Positions 1-7,826 are shown, numbered from the stretch's first letter. The stretch is 64,000 bases of DNA from Tomitella fengzijianii (GCF_007559025.1 NZ_CP041765.1:3593501-3657500), one strand, 5' to 3'. Numbers and translations are program-made. The notes: generated by a model from the sequence alone, not told the origin.

Positions 1-571
1 TCACCGGCTCCTTGCCCAGGAAGTGGTCCACGCGCAGCAGCTGCCCCTCGTCGACCGCCCGGTGCAGCCGCTCGTTCAGGGCGCGCGCCGACTCCAGGTC
101 GTGACCGAAGGGCTTCTCCACCGCGATGGACGCGCCCTCGGTGAGGCCGGCCTGCGCCAGGTGCTCCACGATGGTGCCGAACAGGCTCGGCGGCATCTCC
201 AGGTAGAACAGGGCGCCGGGCCGCCGTTGCACCCGTACGCGTGCCATCTCCTCACCGAGGCGGCGGTACACCTCGGGGGTGGTCACGTCACCGGCCAGGT
301 AACTCCAGCGGGAGGCGAACCGCGCGAACACGTCCTCGTCCAGCTCCTCGCCGGTGTCGGCGATGGCCGAGCGGGCGCGGTCCATCAGCTGATCCACAGT
401 CCACTCGTCGGCCGCAACGCCGATCAGCGGATAGTCCAGCAGTCCCCGGCGCTCGAGCCGGTACAGCGAGCGGAACGTCATCTTCTTCGCCAGGTCGCCG
501 GTGATGCCGAAGATGACGAACACCCCCGCCCGGCCCCGCCCCCCGTCGACTGCGCCCTCCGGATTCGACAC
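1..571 (-). CDS. zwf: Glucose-6-phosphate 1-dehydrogenase, N-terminal 190 codons (cut by window edge)
   Basis: Catalyses NADP-linked oxidation of glucose 6-phosphate to 6-phosphogluconolactone, the entry step of the oxidative pentose phosphate pathway in the cytosol. The reverse strand reads open from a GTG at 571 (GGAGG about 6 nt upstream) to the window edge. Residues 22-30 are GITGDLAKK, the Rossmann cofactor motif of G6PD, and RVDHFLGKE near residues 179-187 matches the substrate/active-site signature (usual form R-I-D-H-Y-L-G-K-E). The C-terminal two thirds lie outside the window. The upstream 400 bp is repeat-rich and holds no tal or tkt, so this may be an isolated or second zwf copy; that is inference. 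Confidence 0.93.
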   Translation of the reverse strand, partial: MSNPEGAVDGGRGRAGVFVIFGITGDLAKKMTFRSLYRLERRGLLDYPLIGVAADEWTVDQLMDRARSAIADTGEELDEDVFARFASRWSYLAGDVTTPEVYRRLGEEMARVRVQRRPGALFYLEMPPSLFGTIVEHLAQAGLTEGASIAVEKPFGHDLESARALNERLHRAVDEGQLLRVDHFLGKEPV

Positions 572-666
572 GCTGACCTCCGCTTTCGGCTCGACTGCCG
601 CCCACAGTAATCACCGGGCCGCGTCCGCGCAGGCGCTCGCGCCGGTTCCCCGCGCCCGTTGCCCGC

Positions 667-809
667 GCCGGCTCCCCCTGCCGCGCGCCTGTTGCCGGGA
701 GCCGGCTCCCCCTGCCGCGCGCTGGTTGCCGGGAGCCGGCTCCCCCTGCCGCGCGCCTCTTGCCGCGCCGCGCGCTGGTTGTCGGGAGCCGGCTCCCCCT
801 GCCGCGCGC
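667..809. repeat. Four copies of a 22-bp GC-rich repeat in the zwf upstream gap
   Basis: The unit GCCGGCTCCCCCTGCCGCGC+GC occurs exactly at 667-688, 701-722, 735-756 and 788-809. Copies 2-4 are preceded by GGGA, forming the palindrome GGAGCCGGCTCC. Copies 3 and 4 are each followed by CTCTTGCCGCGCCGCGCGCTGGTTG. The gap 572-977 between zwf and the VIT gene holds this array, the 31-bp array at 874-935, and no supportable gene. Confidence 0.85.
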
Positions 810-873
810 CTCTTGCCGCGCCGCGCGCTGGTTGCCGCGACACGCCGGGACAATGCGCGCGCATGAGGATGAT

Positions 874-944
874 CGGCGCGCGGCACAAGGGCAGCCAGGC
901 GAAACGGCGCGCGGAACAAGGGCAGCCAGGCCAAACGGCGCGCG
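874..944. repeat. 31-bp tandem repeat, two copies plus a partial third
   Basis: Copy 1 is 874-904 and copy 2 is 905-935. They differ at two bases (GGCAC/GGAAC, GGCG/GGCC), and the first nine bases (CGGCGCGCG) recur at 936-944. The array lies just downstream of the VIT gene stop. It does not form a classical terminator that I can draw. Confidence 0.85.
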
Positions 945-977
945 CCGCGGAGGAGGGCCGCACCAAGAACGGCCGCC

Positions 978-2138
978 TCAGCCGACGACCCCGCCGATCC
1001 CGAGCCCCAGCCCGTAGGTGACCAGCGCGGCGGCGAGCCCGATAGCCAGCTGCCGCACCCCCCGACGCAGCGGCGGCCCACCGGAGAGCATCCCGCCGAT
1101 GGCGCCCGTCATCATCAACGCCAGCGAGGCCAACACCACTCCGACGGCGATCGCGGTCCAGCCCGTCAGACCGAACAGGTACGGCAGCACGGGGACGAGG
1201 GCGCCGAATCCGAAGGCGCAGAAGCTCGACACCGCCGCCCCGCCCGCCGAGCCCACCACATCCGGCTCGTCGTCTCCGGCACCCGCGTCCACATCGCCGG
1301 GCCGGACTCCGCGCAGCAGCCGCACGGCCGCGGACCTGCTGATCTTCCCGGCGCGCTTGCCGCCGCCGCGCTTGCGGCCGGTCCCGTGCAGCCGCGCCAG
1401 CACGTCGTCGGCGTGCGCCTGCGCCTCGTCCGCGTCCATGCCGCGCGCCCGGTACACCAGCGGCAGTTCGTTGGCGTCCACGTCCAGGTGCTCGAGCACT
1501 TCGACGGTGTCGTAGTTGGGCTGCGACGCCTCGATCAGCTCGCGCTGCGACCGGATGGACAGGAACTCGCCCGCGGCCATCGACAACGCCCCGGACAGCA
1601 GTCCGGCGATGCCCGTGAGCAGGACCGTCCCCGCCGCCACCCCGCCTGCGCTCACGCCGAGGATGAGCGCGAGGTTGCTCACCAGTCCGTCGTTGGCGCC
1701 GAACACCAGGGCCCGGAAGGTGCCGGACACCTGCGCGCGGCCGCGCGCCGCGAGCCCGCGCAGCACCTCCTCGTGGACGCGCTCGTCGGCGGCCATCGCG
1801 GGCGTGGCGTCGGGGTCCACGTCGTACGGCGAGCGGTTCTCGGCCCGCTGCGCCAGCGCCAGGATGAACACCGAACCGAACCATCGGGCCAGCCACCCCA
1901 GCACGCGCAGCCGCACGCCCCCGCGGCCCACGGGCCCGGCCTCGTCGCCCAGCAACTGCTCCCAGTGCGCGATGTGCCGTTCTTCGGCTTCGGCGAGCGC
2001 GTTGAGGATCTCGCGGTCGTTGCCCTCTCGACGCTGCGCCAGCTTGCGGTACAGGCCGGCCTCCGCGCGTTCGTCCGCCAGCCGTTTGCGCCGGCGCTTG
2101 ACCTGGGCCGGCGAGGCGCCGATGCGCTGTTCCGTCAC
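978..2138 (-). CDS. VIT1/CCC1-family transporter with N-terminal ferritin-like domain
   Basis: Predicted membrane exporter of Fe(II)/Mn(II) that removes cytosolic iron. Residues about 27-66 form a ferritin/rubrerythrin-like helical segment with an E-x2-H metal-ligand pattern (NALAEAEERHIAHWEQLL). From about residue 137 the VIT1 domain begins with FGANDGLVSNLALILGVSAGG, followed by four further hydrophobic segments and the LSMAAGEFLSIRSQ motif typical of the family. A basic Gly-Lys-Arg loop precedes the last three helices. At 386 aa it has the length of rubrerythrin-VIT fusions (MbfA-like). The ATG start fits the annotated N-terminus. It stands alone; neighbours on both sides are separated by gaps. 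Substrate is inferred from family. Confidence 0.88.
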   Translation of the reverse strand: MTEQRIGASPAQVKRRRKRLADERAEAGLYRKLAQRREGNDREILNALAEAEERHIAHWEQLLGDEAGPVGRGGVRLRVLGWLARWFGSVFILALAQRAENRSPYDVDPDATPAMAADERVHEEVLRGLAARGRAQVSGTFRALVFGANDGLVSNLALILGVSAGGVAAGTVLLTGIAGLLSGALSMAAGEFLSIRSQRELIEASQPNYDTVEVLEHLDVDANELPLVYRARGMDADEAQAHADDVLARLHGTGRKRGGGKRAGKISRSAAVRLLRGVRPGDVDAGAGDDEPDVVGSAGGAAVSSFCAFGFGALVPVLPYLFGLTGWTAIAVGVVLASLALMMTGAIGGMLSGGPPLRRGVRQLAIGLAAALVTYGLGLGIGGVVG

Positions 2139-2372
2139 CGCGCGTCACCTCCTGCCGCGCCCGCTCGCCGGGAGTGCGGCCGCCTCACCGGATCATCCAT
2201 GAACGGCGACGCTACCGCCGAGGTTTCCGCGCCCGGACCACCCGTCACCGGCGCCGACGCGTGCGGATGTGCGTCCCCGCGAGTTCGGGGAGCCGAAATC
2301 CCCAGGGCCGCCAGACACTGGCAGGAAATCGGCCGGCGCGGTGTCCGGCGCGGGCGTCAATCCGCCTGAGGC

Positions 2373-3560
2373 TCAATCAGCCTGGGCGCGCAGGTATCTT
2401 CCGAAGTGCGGCACCGTGAAGCCGATGGCGCCCCGCTCGGCGGAATAGATCAGCCCCTTCTTGATGAGTCCGTCGCGCGCGGGGGACAACGAGGCGGGCT
2501 TGCGGTCGAGCTCCTTGGCGATCAGCGCCGTGGCCACCTGCCCGTCGTCTCCGGCCACGTCGGCCATCGCCCGCATGTACTCGCGTTCGGCCGGGGTGGC
2601 GCGCTCGTAGCGGGAGCCGAAGAACCCCACCGCCAGCTCGTCCTCCGCCAGCGGCGACGCCACCCGCACGTCGTCGGTGGTGATGGGGCTGGCCGCCGCC
2701 TGGTCCCACACCACCTTGCCGTATGCCTGGACGAAGTACGGATAGCCGTCGGCGGCCTCGTAGAGCGCGTCCAGCGCGTCCTGTTTGAACTCCACCTCCT
2801 CCCACCCGGCGGGCACGGTGAGCGCGCGGTCCGCGGACTCGCGGTCCAGCCGGTCGATGCGGTGGTAGGCGAACAGCCGCTCGGAGTAGCTGCGCGACGC
2901 CGAGAGCACCGCGGGCAGGTGCGGAAGCCCGGCGCCCACGACGATCAGCGGGGCGCCGCCCTGGCTGAGTTCGTGGCAGGCGCCGCAGATGGCCGAGACG
3001 TCCTCCGGCGCCAGGTCCTGCATCTCGTCGATGAACACCGCGATGCCCACGCCCACGTCGCGCGCGAGTTCGGCGGCGTCGAGAAGCAGCTCGACGAGGT
3101 CGATCTCGATGTCGCCGGAGTCGGCCCGCCCCTTCACCGCGGGGACGTCGATGCCGGGCTGCCAACGCTCGCGCATGGCCTTGTCCGCGGTGGCGCGCAA
3201 CGCGAACGACTTGAGCACGCCCAGGAACCGCTCCACCTGCTCCGGGTCCCGGTGCGCCGGCGCCACCTCGCGGACGGCCATGTGCAGCGCCGACGACAGC
3301 GGCCGGCGCAGATCCTGGCCGGGGCGCGCCTCGATCTTGCCCGTGCCCCACTTGCGCGCGATCGCCGCGGAACGGAGCTTGTTGAGCAGCACGGTCTTGC
3401 CGACGCCGCGCAGCCCGGTGAGCATGACGCTGCGCTCGGGGCGGCCGCGGGAGATGCGCTCGAGCACCACGTCGAACGCGTCGATCTGCTTCTCGCGCCC
3501 CGCGAGCTCGGGTGGACGCTGGCCCGCGCCGGGCGCGTAGGGGTTGCGTACCGGGTCCAT
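2373..3560 (-). CDS. Orc1/Cdc6-like AAA+ ATPase with C-terminal winged helix
   Basis: A 395-aa P-loop ATPase of unknown biological role. Walker A is GLRGVGKT at 49-56. Walker B/acidic VFIDEMQD is at 175-182, followed by a GAGLPHLP sensor-1-like segment. The C-terminal 80 residues (TPAEREYMRAMADVAGD... ELDRKPASLSPARDGLIKKGLI) look like a winged helix that could bind DNA, the domain order of Orc1/Cdc6 and of STAND/NACHT-like bacterial ATPases. The start ATG is preceded by CATAAT on the same strand. No signal peptide or membrane segment is present. Stand-alone actinobacterial members exist, but no function should be assigned from sequence alone. Confidence 0.85.
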   Translation of the reverse strand: MDPVRNPYAPGAGQRPPELAGREKQIDAFDVVLERISRGRPERSVMLTGLRGVGKTVLLNKLRSAAIARKWGTGKIEARPGQDLRRPLSSALHMAVREVAPAHRDPEQVERFLGVLKSFALRATADKAMRERWQPGIDVPAVKGRADSGDIEIDLVELLLDAAELARDVGVGIAVFIDEMQDLAPEDVSAICGACHELSQGGAPLIVVGAGLPHLPAVLSASRSYSERLFAYHRIDRLDRESADRALTVPAGWEEVEFKQDALDALYEAADGYPYFVQAYGKVVWDQAAASPITTDDVRVASPLAEDELAVGFFGSRYERATPAEREYMRAMADVAGDDGQVATALIAKELDRKPASLSPARDGLIKKGLIYSAERGAIGFTVPHFGRYLRAQAD

Positions 3561-3634
3561 GAACCGACGGTAACAACGGCGCTACGTGATTATGGTTCTC
3601 TCTTGCGCGTGTCCTAGAAGAATTTAGAAAGCGG

Positions 3635-4195
3635 TCAGATCCGCGCCAGGATCAGGCCGATGGGCATGCTGACGAGGATCACGGCCACGACGATGCGGTA
3701 GAGGTGCAGCCAGGCGCCGCTGCGGGCGCCGCGCACCAGGTACAGGAACAGCCCCATGGCCGGAATGAGAGCCGCGCCGCCCACGTCGACCAGCGCGACG
3801 TTCCAGCCCACCACGCCGTCGAGGCCGGTCCCCGTGATCACCAGCGCGCTGCCCGCGTTGAACAGGACGAAGGCCGACGCCACGACCGCCGCACCCGCCG
3901 GCCGCACGGCCAGCACACCCGCCGCGAGGCCCAGCACGATCTGCACGACGCCCACCACCAGCACCAGGTACGCGTTCGCCCACACGGTGAACTCGGTCGG
4001 GCGCGACGCGGTGGCGGCCGCCAGGACGCCGGCCCCCACGACCGCCGCGGCGCCGACGGCGATGAACGGCAGCGACCAGCGGGCGAACCGCAGCGACACA
4101 GTGCCCGCGCGGGCCTCTTCACCCCGCGCCCCGCCCGACGGCCGGGCATCGCGCTCCATCACCCCGTCACCCCGCGTACCTGCAGTCACGGCCAT
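3635..4195 (-). CDS. Four-helix integral membrane protein, function unknown
   Basis: A protein of about 186 aa with four hydrophobic segments: SLPFIAVGAAAVVGAGVLAA, YLVLVVGVVQIVLGLAAGVL, a VVASAFVLFNAGSALVI segment and a C-terminal IVVAVILVSMPIGLILA. The N-terminal 30 residues are charged and probably cytosolic. The frame stays open to 4315, but that would run into the promoter and leader of the divergent gene. I therefore prefer ATG at 4195; an ATG at 4159 is also possible, and neither has a strong Shine-Dalgarno. No family is recognised. Confidence 0.6.
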   Translation of the reverse strand: MAVTAGTRGDGVMERDARPSGGARGEEARAGTVSLRFARWSLPFIAVGAAAVVGAGVLAAATASRPTEFTVWANAYLVLVVGVVQIVLGLAAGVLAVRPAGAAVVASAFVLFNAGSALVITGTGLDGVVGWNVALVDVGGAALIPAMGLFLYLVRGARSGAWLHLYRIVVAVILVSMPIGLILARI

Positions 4196-4277
4196 GATTC
4201 TAGGCCCGGCGGAGCCCGCGCGCCGTGACGGCGGACACCGTCCGGCGGCCCCCATGCGGCGACGGATCCCGCGGCCA

Positions 4278-4307
4278 TTGCCCTGCCGCGCCGGTCGGCG
4301 GTACGGT
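4278..4307 (+). promoter_or_regulatory. Promoter of the leader-peptide / LeuA-like transcript
   Basis: TTGCCC at 4278-4283 and TACGGT at 4302-4307 (TAnnnT, as in actinobacterial -10 boxes) are separated by 18 bp. Transcription would start at or next to 4314, the ATG of the leader peptide, making that peptide leaderless. Confidence 0.5.
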
Positions 4308-4313
4308 TGAGGC

Positions 4314-4355
4314 ATGAAGCGACTTCTCGTAGTTCACCGCCGTAGCGGGGTCTGA
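4314..4355 (+). CDS. Leader peptide MKRLLVVHRRSGV, candidate attenuator
   Basis: A 13-codon ORF lies 73 nt upstream of the LeuA-domain gene. Four consecutive branched-chain codons CTT CTC GTA GTT (Leu-Leu-Val-Val) include CTT and GTA, which are rare in a genome this GC-rich. Such clusters let ribosome stalling report Leu/Val supply. The stop at 4353 is immediately followed by mutually exclusive stem-loops. Leader-peptide or LEU-element control of leuA is known in Actinobacteria; here the same logic is attached to a LeuA regulatory-domain paralogue. It is too short to support by coding statistics, so the call rests on codon content, position and RNA folding. Confidence 0.6.
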   Translation: MKRLLVVHRRSGV

Positions 4356-4358
4356 TTC

Positions 4359-4400
4359 GACCGACCCCTCGCTGCGGGTCGTTGAGCTACACCGTCGGTC
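4359..4400 (+). promoter_or_regulatory. Alternative stem-loops of the attenuator
   Basis: CGACCC at 4362-4367 can pair with GGGTCG at 4376-4381. The overlapping GACCGAC at 4359-4365 can pair perfectly with GTCGGTC at 4394-4400. The two stems share bases 4362-4365 and cannot form together. The second ends 13 nt before the AAGGAAG Shine-Dalgarno (4414-4420), so control could act on transcription or translation. Confidence 0.55.
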
Positions 4401-4428
4401 ACCCTTTCTCGTCAAGGAAGACCGCATC

Positions 4429-5148
4429 ATGAACGCTCAGCCCTTCACCGAAGTCCATTCAGCCTTCGACGCCCGTTCCATCGCGGACGGCCAGGCATTC
4501 ACCGACGACGAGTCCGGCCGCAGTTCACGTCCGCTCCGCGAGTTCCGCGCCTTCACCCAGAAGCGCGGCCTGCCGCACCCCGCCACACCGCGCACCGGCA
4601 TGCAGCGCACCCGCCGATGCGGCTGCCGGACGTCGGGCCTGCGCGACCGGACCACGACGCAACCGTGCACGGAGTGCCTCGACGCCGGCACGGTCGGCAC
4701 CTGCCCGGCGGACCCGTTCTCCGCACGCTTCGGCCGCCCCCTGCCCAAGGGCATGCGCGACGCGGCGGCGCACATGGACTGGGAGACGTTCCTCGCCGCG
4801 TTCCGTCCCGCCGACGGCCCCCTCGTCCTGAACGACTTCACCGCTCGGCGCACAGGCTCGGCGCACCGGACGATCACCGCACGGGTGCGCGTCGACGGCG
4901 AGAACCGCACGCTGGAGGCCACCGGCGTCGGCACGATCTCCGCGATGACGGCGATCGTCTACCAGGCCGGATACCCGCTGGAGATCAACTCGTTCCACCA
5001 GCAGCGGGCGGGCACGAGGATCGCCACGTTCCTCGAATGCTCGCGCGGTTATCAGCGCCGGTGGGCGATGGGCATCGGCGAGACCACCGCAGAGTCGATC
5101 GTCGACGCCTTCATCGCCGCCGCAAACCGCGTGAGCGAGGTCCGATAG
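4429..5148 (+). CDS. Stand-alone 2-isopropylmalate synthase (LeuA) regulatory-domain protein
   Basis: This 239-aa protein has no catalytic TIM barrel but carries the C-terminal allosteric/dimerisation fold of LeuA at about residues 131-236. Residues 164-170 (EATGVGTI) match the LeuA TGTGNGP turn, and MGIGETTAESIVDAFIAAANR at the end matches GVGID..IVTASLKAVVSAVNR. The first 60 residues are polar and probably disordered. A Cys cluster at 64, 66, 80, 83 and 92 (CGC..CTEC..C) may bind metal. AAGGAAG lies 8 nt before the ATG, and the gene follows a Leu/Val leader peptide. Possible roles are a leucine sensor or a regulatory partner of LeuA or homocitrate-synthase-type enzymes; both are inference. 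Confidence 0.8.
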   Translation: MNAQPFTEVHSAFDARSIADGQAFTDDESGRSSRPLREFRAFTQKRGLPHPATPRTGMQRTRRCGCRTSGLRDRTTTQPCTECLDAGTVGTCPADPFSARFGRPLPKGMRDAAAHMDWETFLAAFRPADGPLVLNDFTARRTGSAHRTITARVRVDGENRTLEATGVGTISAMTAIVYQAGYPLEINSFHQQRAGTRIATFLECSRGYQRRWAMGIGETTAESIVDAFIAAANRVSEVR

Positions 5149-5373
5149 GCGGCGCTCCTGGTCGACCAACCGGGCAGAACACCGGGATCGATGCGCCCTG
5201 GGCCCGGCCGGTCGCGCCATTTCGGGGGATCCCGTTAGGGGATCTACGACGCACCGCGTAGGCTGATCGGCGAATGTACGGCACGCCGGTGCCCACCACC
5301 CGGCTGCGGTACTACCCCGCTACTCGGCGCCCGCACCGTCGGCGCCATGTTTATCGGCCGTGGAGGATGACCT

Positions 5374-5568
5374 GTGGACGCAACTGAATTCATGTCGGGC
5401 CTGGGCACGATCGTCATCATCGCGTCCGTCGTCATCGCAGCGCTGACGTCGCTGCTGCTGCTCATCGTGTCGATCAAGCCGGACTTCATGAACAACTGGA
5501 AGACCCCCGGCGAATCCGGCAAGGCCGAGGTCAAGACCACCGACGCGCACACCGGGCACAACGACTAG
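5374..5568 (+). CDS. Small single-pass membrane protein, unknown function
   Basis: A 64-aa protein with one hydrophobic helix, about residues 11-33 (GTIVIIASVVIAALTSLLLLIVS), followed by a polar tail rich in Lys, Thr and His. The GTG start at 5374 is preceded by GGAGGA at 6-nt spacing. The inner ATG, seven codons in, lacks a ribosome site. A perfect terminator hairpin follows 19 nt after the stop, supporting a monocistronic transcript. No family recognised. Confidence 0.65.
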   Translation: MDATEFMSGLGTIVIIASVVIAALTSLLLLIVSIKPDFMNNWKTPGESGKAEVKTTDAHTGHND

Positions 5569-5586
5569 CCGCGTACCGCGTCTTCC

Positions 5587-5624
5587 GCTTCTGCCTGCCG
5601 CCCGTACGGGCGGCAGGCAGAAGC
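5587..5624. terminator. Bidirectional terminator, perfect 38-bp palindrome
   Basis: GCTTCTGCCTGCCGCCCGT (5587-5605) is followed directly by its exact reverse complement to 5624. It sits between the convergent small membrane gene and the S4-domain gene. Confidence 0.85.
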
Positions 5625-5693
5625 GTTTCCGGACCGGCGGCATGCGCGCCGGTCCCGCGGGGTTCGCGTAGTGCCGCCCGCGGATCGCTACCG

Positions 5694-6071
5694 CTACCCG
5701 TCCCGGCGTCCGCGCAGCCGTTCCATCTCGCGGCGGTCGCGCTTGGTCGGGCGGCCGGAGCCGCGATCGCGCACCGGCACTGCCGCGCGGTGCTCCCTCG
5801 GGGGCGGCGGCGGGCTGCGGTCGATCATGCACTCGGCCGCCACGGGTGCGCCCACCCGCTTGGTGATCAGCCGGGCGACCTCGACGATCCGCTCGCGGTC
5901 CGCGGCACGCACGCGGACCTCGTCGCCCACCGCCAGCAGCCGCGCAGGCTTCACGACGGTGCCGTTGACCAGCACGTGGCCGCCCTTGCACGCCGTGGAG
6001 GCGGCCGCCCGGGTCTTGAACAGCCGCACGGACCACAACCAGCTGTCCACCCGGCAGGTGCCGTCCGCCAT
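5694..6071 (-). CDS. S4-domain RNA-binding protein, Hsp15/RqcP-like
   Basis: A 125-aa cytosolic protein. Residues 5-65 form an S4 RNA-binding domain: RVDSWLWSVRLFKTRAAASTAC, then GGHVLVNGTVVKPARLLAVGDEVRV. Hsp15-family proteins bind nascent-chain-blocked 50S subunits during ribosome rescue. The C-terminal tail (RPTKRDRREMERLRGRRDG) is strongly basic and could contact rRNA. Length and architecture fit Hsp15 (about 130 aa) better than the shorter RqcP. Located alone, ending at a shared terminator. Confidence 0.85.
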   Translation of the reverse strand: MADGTCRVDSWLWSVRLFKTRAAASTACKGGHVLVNGTVVKPARLLAVGDEVRVRAADRERIVEVARLITKRVGAPVAAECMIDRSPPPPPREHRAAVPVRDRGSGRPTKRDRREMERLRGRRDG

Positions 6072-6217
6072 CCGCGTCCCTCCGTTCTCGCGCCGTCGCT
6101 GACGGCCATTCTCCCCGAAGCCCCTGACGCACCGCAGGCAACGCCCCCTCGCGTGCCCCCACTGCCGGGCAGGCGGGCGCGACTGCTACTCGGGCGCTTG
6201 CTATAGACAGCACCTAC

Positions 6218-6231
6218 TGGAACGTGTTCTA
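6218..6231. promoter_or_regulatory. KstR-like operator TGGAACGTGTTCTA
   Basis: Exact match to the published mycobacterial KstR consensus TnnAACnnGTTnnA. It lies between a possible -35 (TAGACA, 6204-6209) and -10 (TCTACT, 6228-6233), 40 bp before the epimerase ATG, where binding would block transcription. KstR is the TetR repressor of cholesterol catabolism; no kstR gene is in the window. Confidence 0.6.
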
Positions 6232-6270
6232 CTTCAGGGGATGGTCTCCCGACAGCGAGGGAAGTTTCGT

Positions 6271-7263
6271 ATGAAGGTCGCAGTGACCGGCGCCGCCGGT
6301 TTCATCGGTACGAACCTGGTGGAGCTGCTGGTGCAGCAGGGCAACGAGGTCGTCGCAATCGACCGCGTGGAGTCGGAGCACTGGCCGGAGACCGGGGTGA
6401 GCTGGGTGCGGGGCGACGTCCTCGACCCGGCCTCGATGGAGTCCGCGCTGGAAGGCGCCGAGGTCGTCTACCACCTGGTCGCCATGATCACGCTCAAGCA
6501 GAACGACGAGATCGCCTGGCGCCTGAACACCGAAGGCGTGCGCAACGTGGCGGAGGCCGCCCTCAAGACCGGCGTCCGCCGCATGGTGCACTGCAGCTCG
6601 GTGCACTCGTTCGACCAGTACGACTGCGGCGGCCACCTCGACGAGCAGTCGAAGCGCTCGGTGGGCGAAGACATCCCCGTGTACGACCGCTCCAAGTGGG
6701 CCGGCGAGCAGGAGCTGCAGAAGGTCATCGCCAAGGGCCTCGACGCGGTCGTCTGCAACCCCACCGGCGTCTTCGGCCCCAAGGACTTCGGCAGCCAGGG
6801 CGCGAAGCTGTCCCGCATCAACGACATGCTGCGCGACTCGGCGCGCGGCCGCGTGCCCGCGGTGATCACCGGCGGATTCGACTTCGTCGACGTGCGCGAC
6901 GTCGCCCAGGGGCTCACCCTGGCCGCGGAGAAGGGCGCCACCGGCGAAAACTACCTGCTCACCGGGCACGACCAGGAAATGTTCGCCATGTTCAAGCTCG
7001 CCGCGCGCGTCACCGGCCGCCGCGGGCCGCTGCTGGCGTTCCCGTTGAAGATCATCGAGAAGATCCTGCCGGTGGCCGAGCCCATCACCGCGAAGTTCGG
7101 ATCCGACGTGGTCTCGCGGGCCGCGATGGGGGCGCTGATCTCGCACCCGAAGGTGGACGGCGCCAAGGCCGCCTCCGAACTCGGTTACGCGCCCCGCCCG
7201 GCCGACCAGACCGTACGCGAGCTGGTGACGTTCCTGATCGACAGCAAGCAGCTCGGCGCCTGA
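6271..7263 (+). CDS. NAD(P)-dependent epimerase/dehydratase, possible 3-beta-hydroxysteroid dehydrogenase-like
   Basis: A 330-aa extended SDR. The N-terminal GAAGFIGTNL is the GxxGxxG Rossmann motif. The catalytic YDRSK (YxxxK) follows a serine in HCSSVHSF. The overall plan fits 3-beta-HSD/dihydroflavonol-reductase-type oxidoreductases acting on hydroxysteroids or sugar nucleotides. I chose ATG 6271 over the upstream frame because it puts MKVAVTGAAGF at the N-terminus and has AGCGAGGGAAG upstream. The KstR-like operator and a co-directional Ddn-type gene 31 nt downstream favour a steroid or lipid role, which is inference. Confidence 0.8.
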   Translation: MKVAVTGAAGFIGTNLVELLVQQGNEVVAIDRVESEHWPETGVSWVRGDVLDPASMESALEGAEVVYHLVAMITLKQNDEIAWRLNTEGVRNVAEAALKTGVRRMVHCSSVHSFDQYDCGGHLDEQSKRSVGEDIPVYDRSKWAGEQELQKVIAKGLDAVVCNPTGVFGPKDFGSQGAKLSRINDMLRDSARGRVPAVITGGFDFVDVRDVAQGLTLAAEKGATGENYLLTGHDQEMFAMFKLAARVTGRRGPLLAFPLKIIEKILPVAEPITAKFGSDVVSRAAMGALISHPKVDGAKAASELGYAPRPADQTVRELVTFLIDSKQLGA

Positions 7264-7294
7264 CCAGCCCGGCCTCCCAAGGAGCCTGAAGACC

Positions 7295-7801
7295 ATGGAC
7301 AAGCGGCCTCCCAGGCTGGACTCACCGGTAGTGCCGTCGGCCATCAAGGCGATGTCCCGCGCGCAGACCTGGGTGTACAAGCGGACGGGCGGCCGCGTCG
7401 GCGGGAAGTGGCGCGTGGGCGCCGGATTCCGCAAGCCGGTACCCACCCTGCTGCTCGAGCACCGGGGCCGCAAGTCCGGCCGAACCTACACCGTCCCCCT
7501 CCTCTACCTCGTCGTCGGCGGCGGGCCGGAGTCCGGGGGCGACCCGCTGACCGACGACCTGGTGGTCGTCGCCTCGCAGGGCGGGCTGCCGACCAACCCG
7601 CAGTGGTACCGGAACCTGGTGGCCGATCCGGACGTCGCCGTCCAGATCGGCAGCACCCGCCGTGCCGTGCGCGCCCACGTGGCAGGGGCCGACGAGCGTG
7701 AACGGCTCTGGCCGGCGCTGGTGGAGCAGTACGCGGACTTCGCCGCCTACCAGTCGTGGACGGACCGCACGATCCCCGTCGTGGTTCTGCAGCCGCGCTA
7801 G
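7295..7801 (+). CDS. F420H2-dependent nitroreductase/quinone reductase family (DUF385, Ddn-like)
   Basis: A 168-aa split-beta-barrel flavin/deazaflavin oxidoreductase. Diagnostic segments are PTLLLEHRGRKSGRTYTVPLLYL (phosphate-binding GRKSG) and ASQGGLPTNPQWYRNLVADPDV, both typical of Mycobacterium Ddn/Fqr proteins, which reduce quinones or nitroimidazoles with F420H2. It follows the epimerase by 31 nt and is probably co-transcribed with it under the KstR-like operator. Substrate unknown. Confidence 0.88.
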   Translation: MDKRPPRLDSPVVPSAIKAMSRAQTWVYKRTGGRVGGKWRVGAGFRKPVPTLLLEHRGRKSGRTYTVPLLYLVVGGGPESGGDPLTDDLVVVASQGGLPTNPQWYRNLVADPDVAVQIGSTRRAVRAHVAGADERERLWPALVEQYADFAAYQSWTDRTIPVVVLQPR

Positions 7802-7826
7802 CGGGCGAGCCCTGCCCCGCGGTCCG

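Noticed and set aside
667-944. CRISPR array
   Set aside because: Units are adjacent or nearly so, with no unique spacers of regular length and no cas genes.
478-2148. Long minus-strand open frame of more than 550 codons across zwf start, repeats and the VIT gene
   Set aside because: Composition is low-complexity Arg/Ala/Gly and it overlaps the well-supported VIT reading frame; a GC-rich shadow frame.
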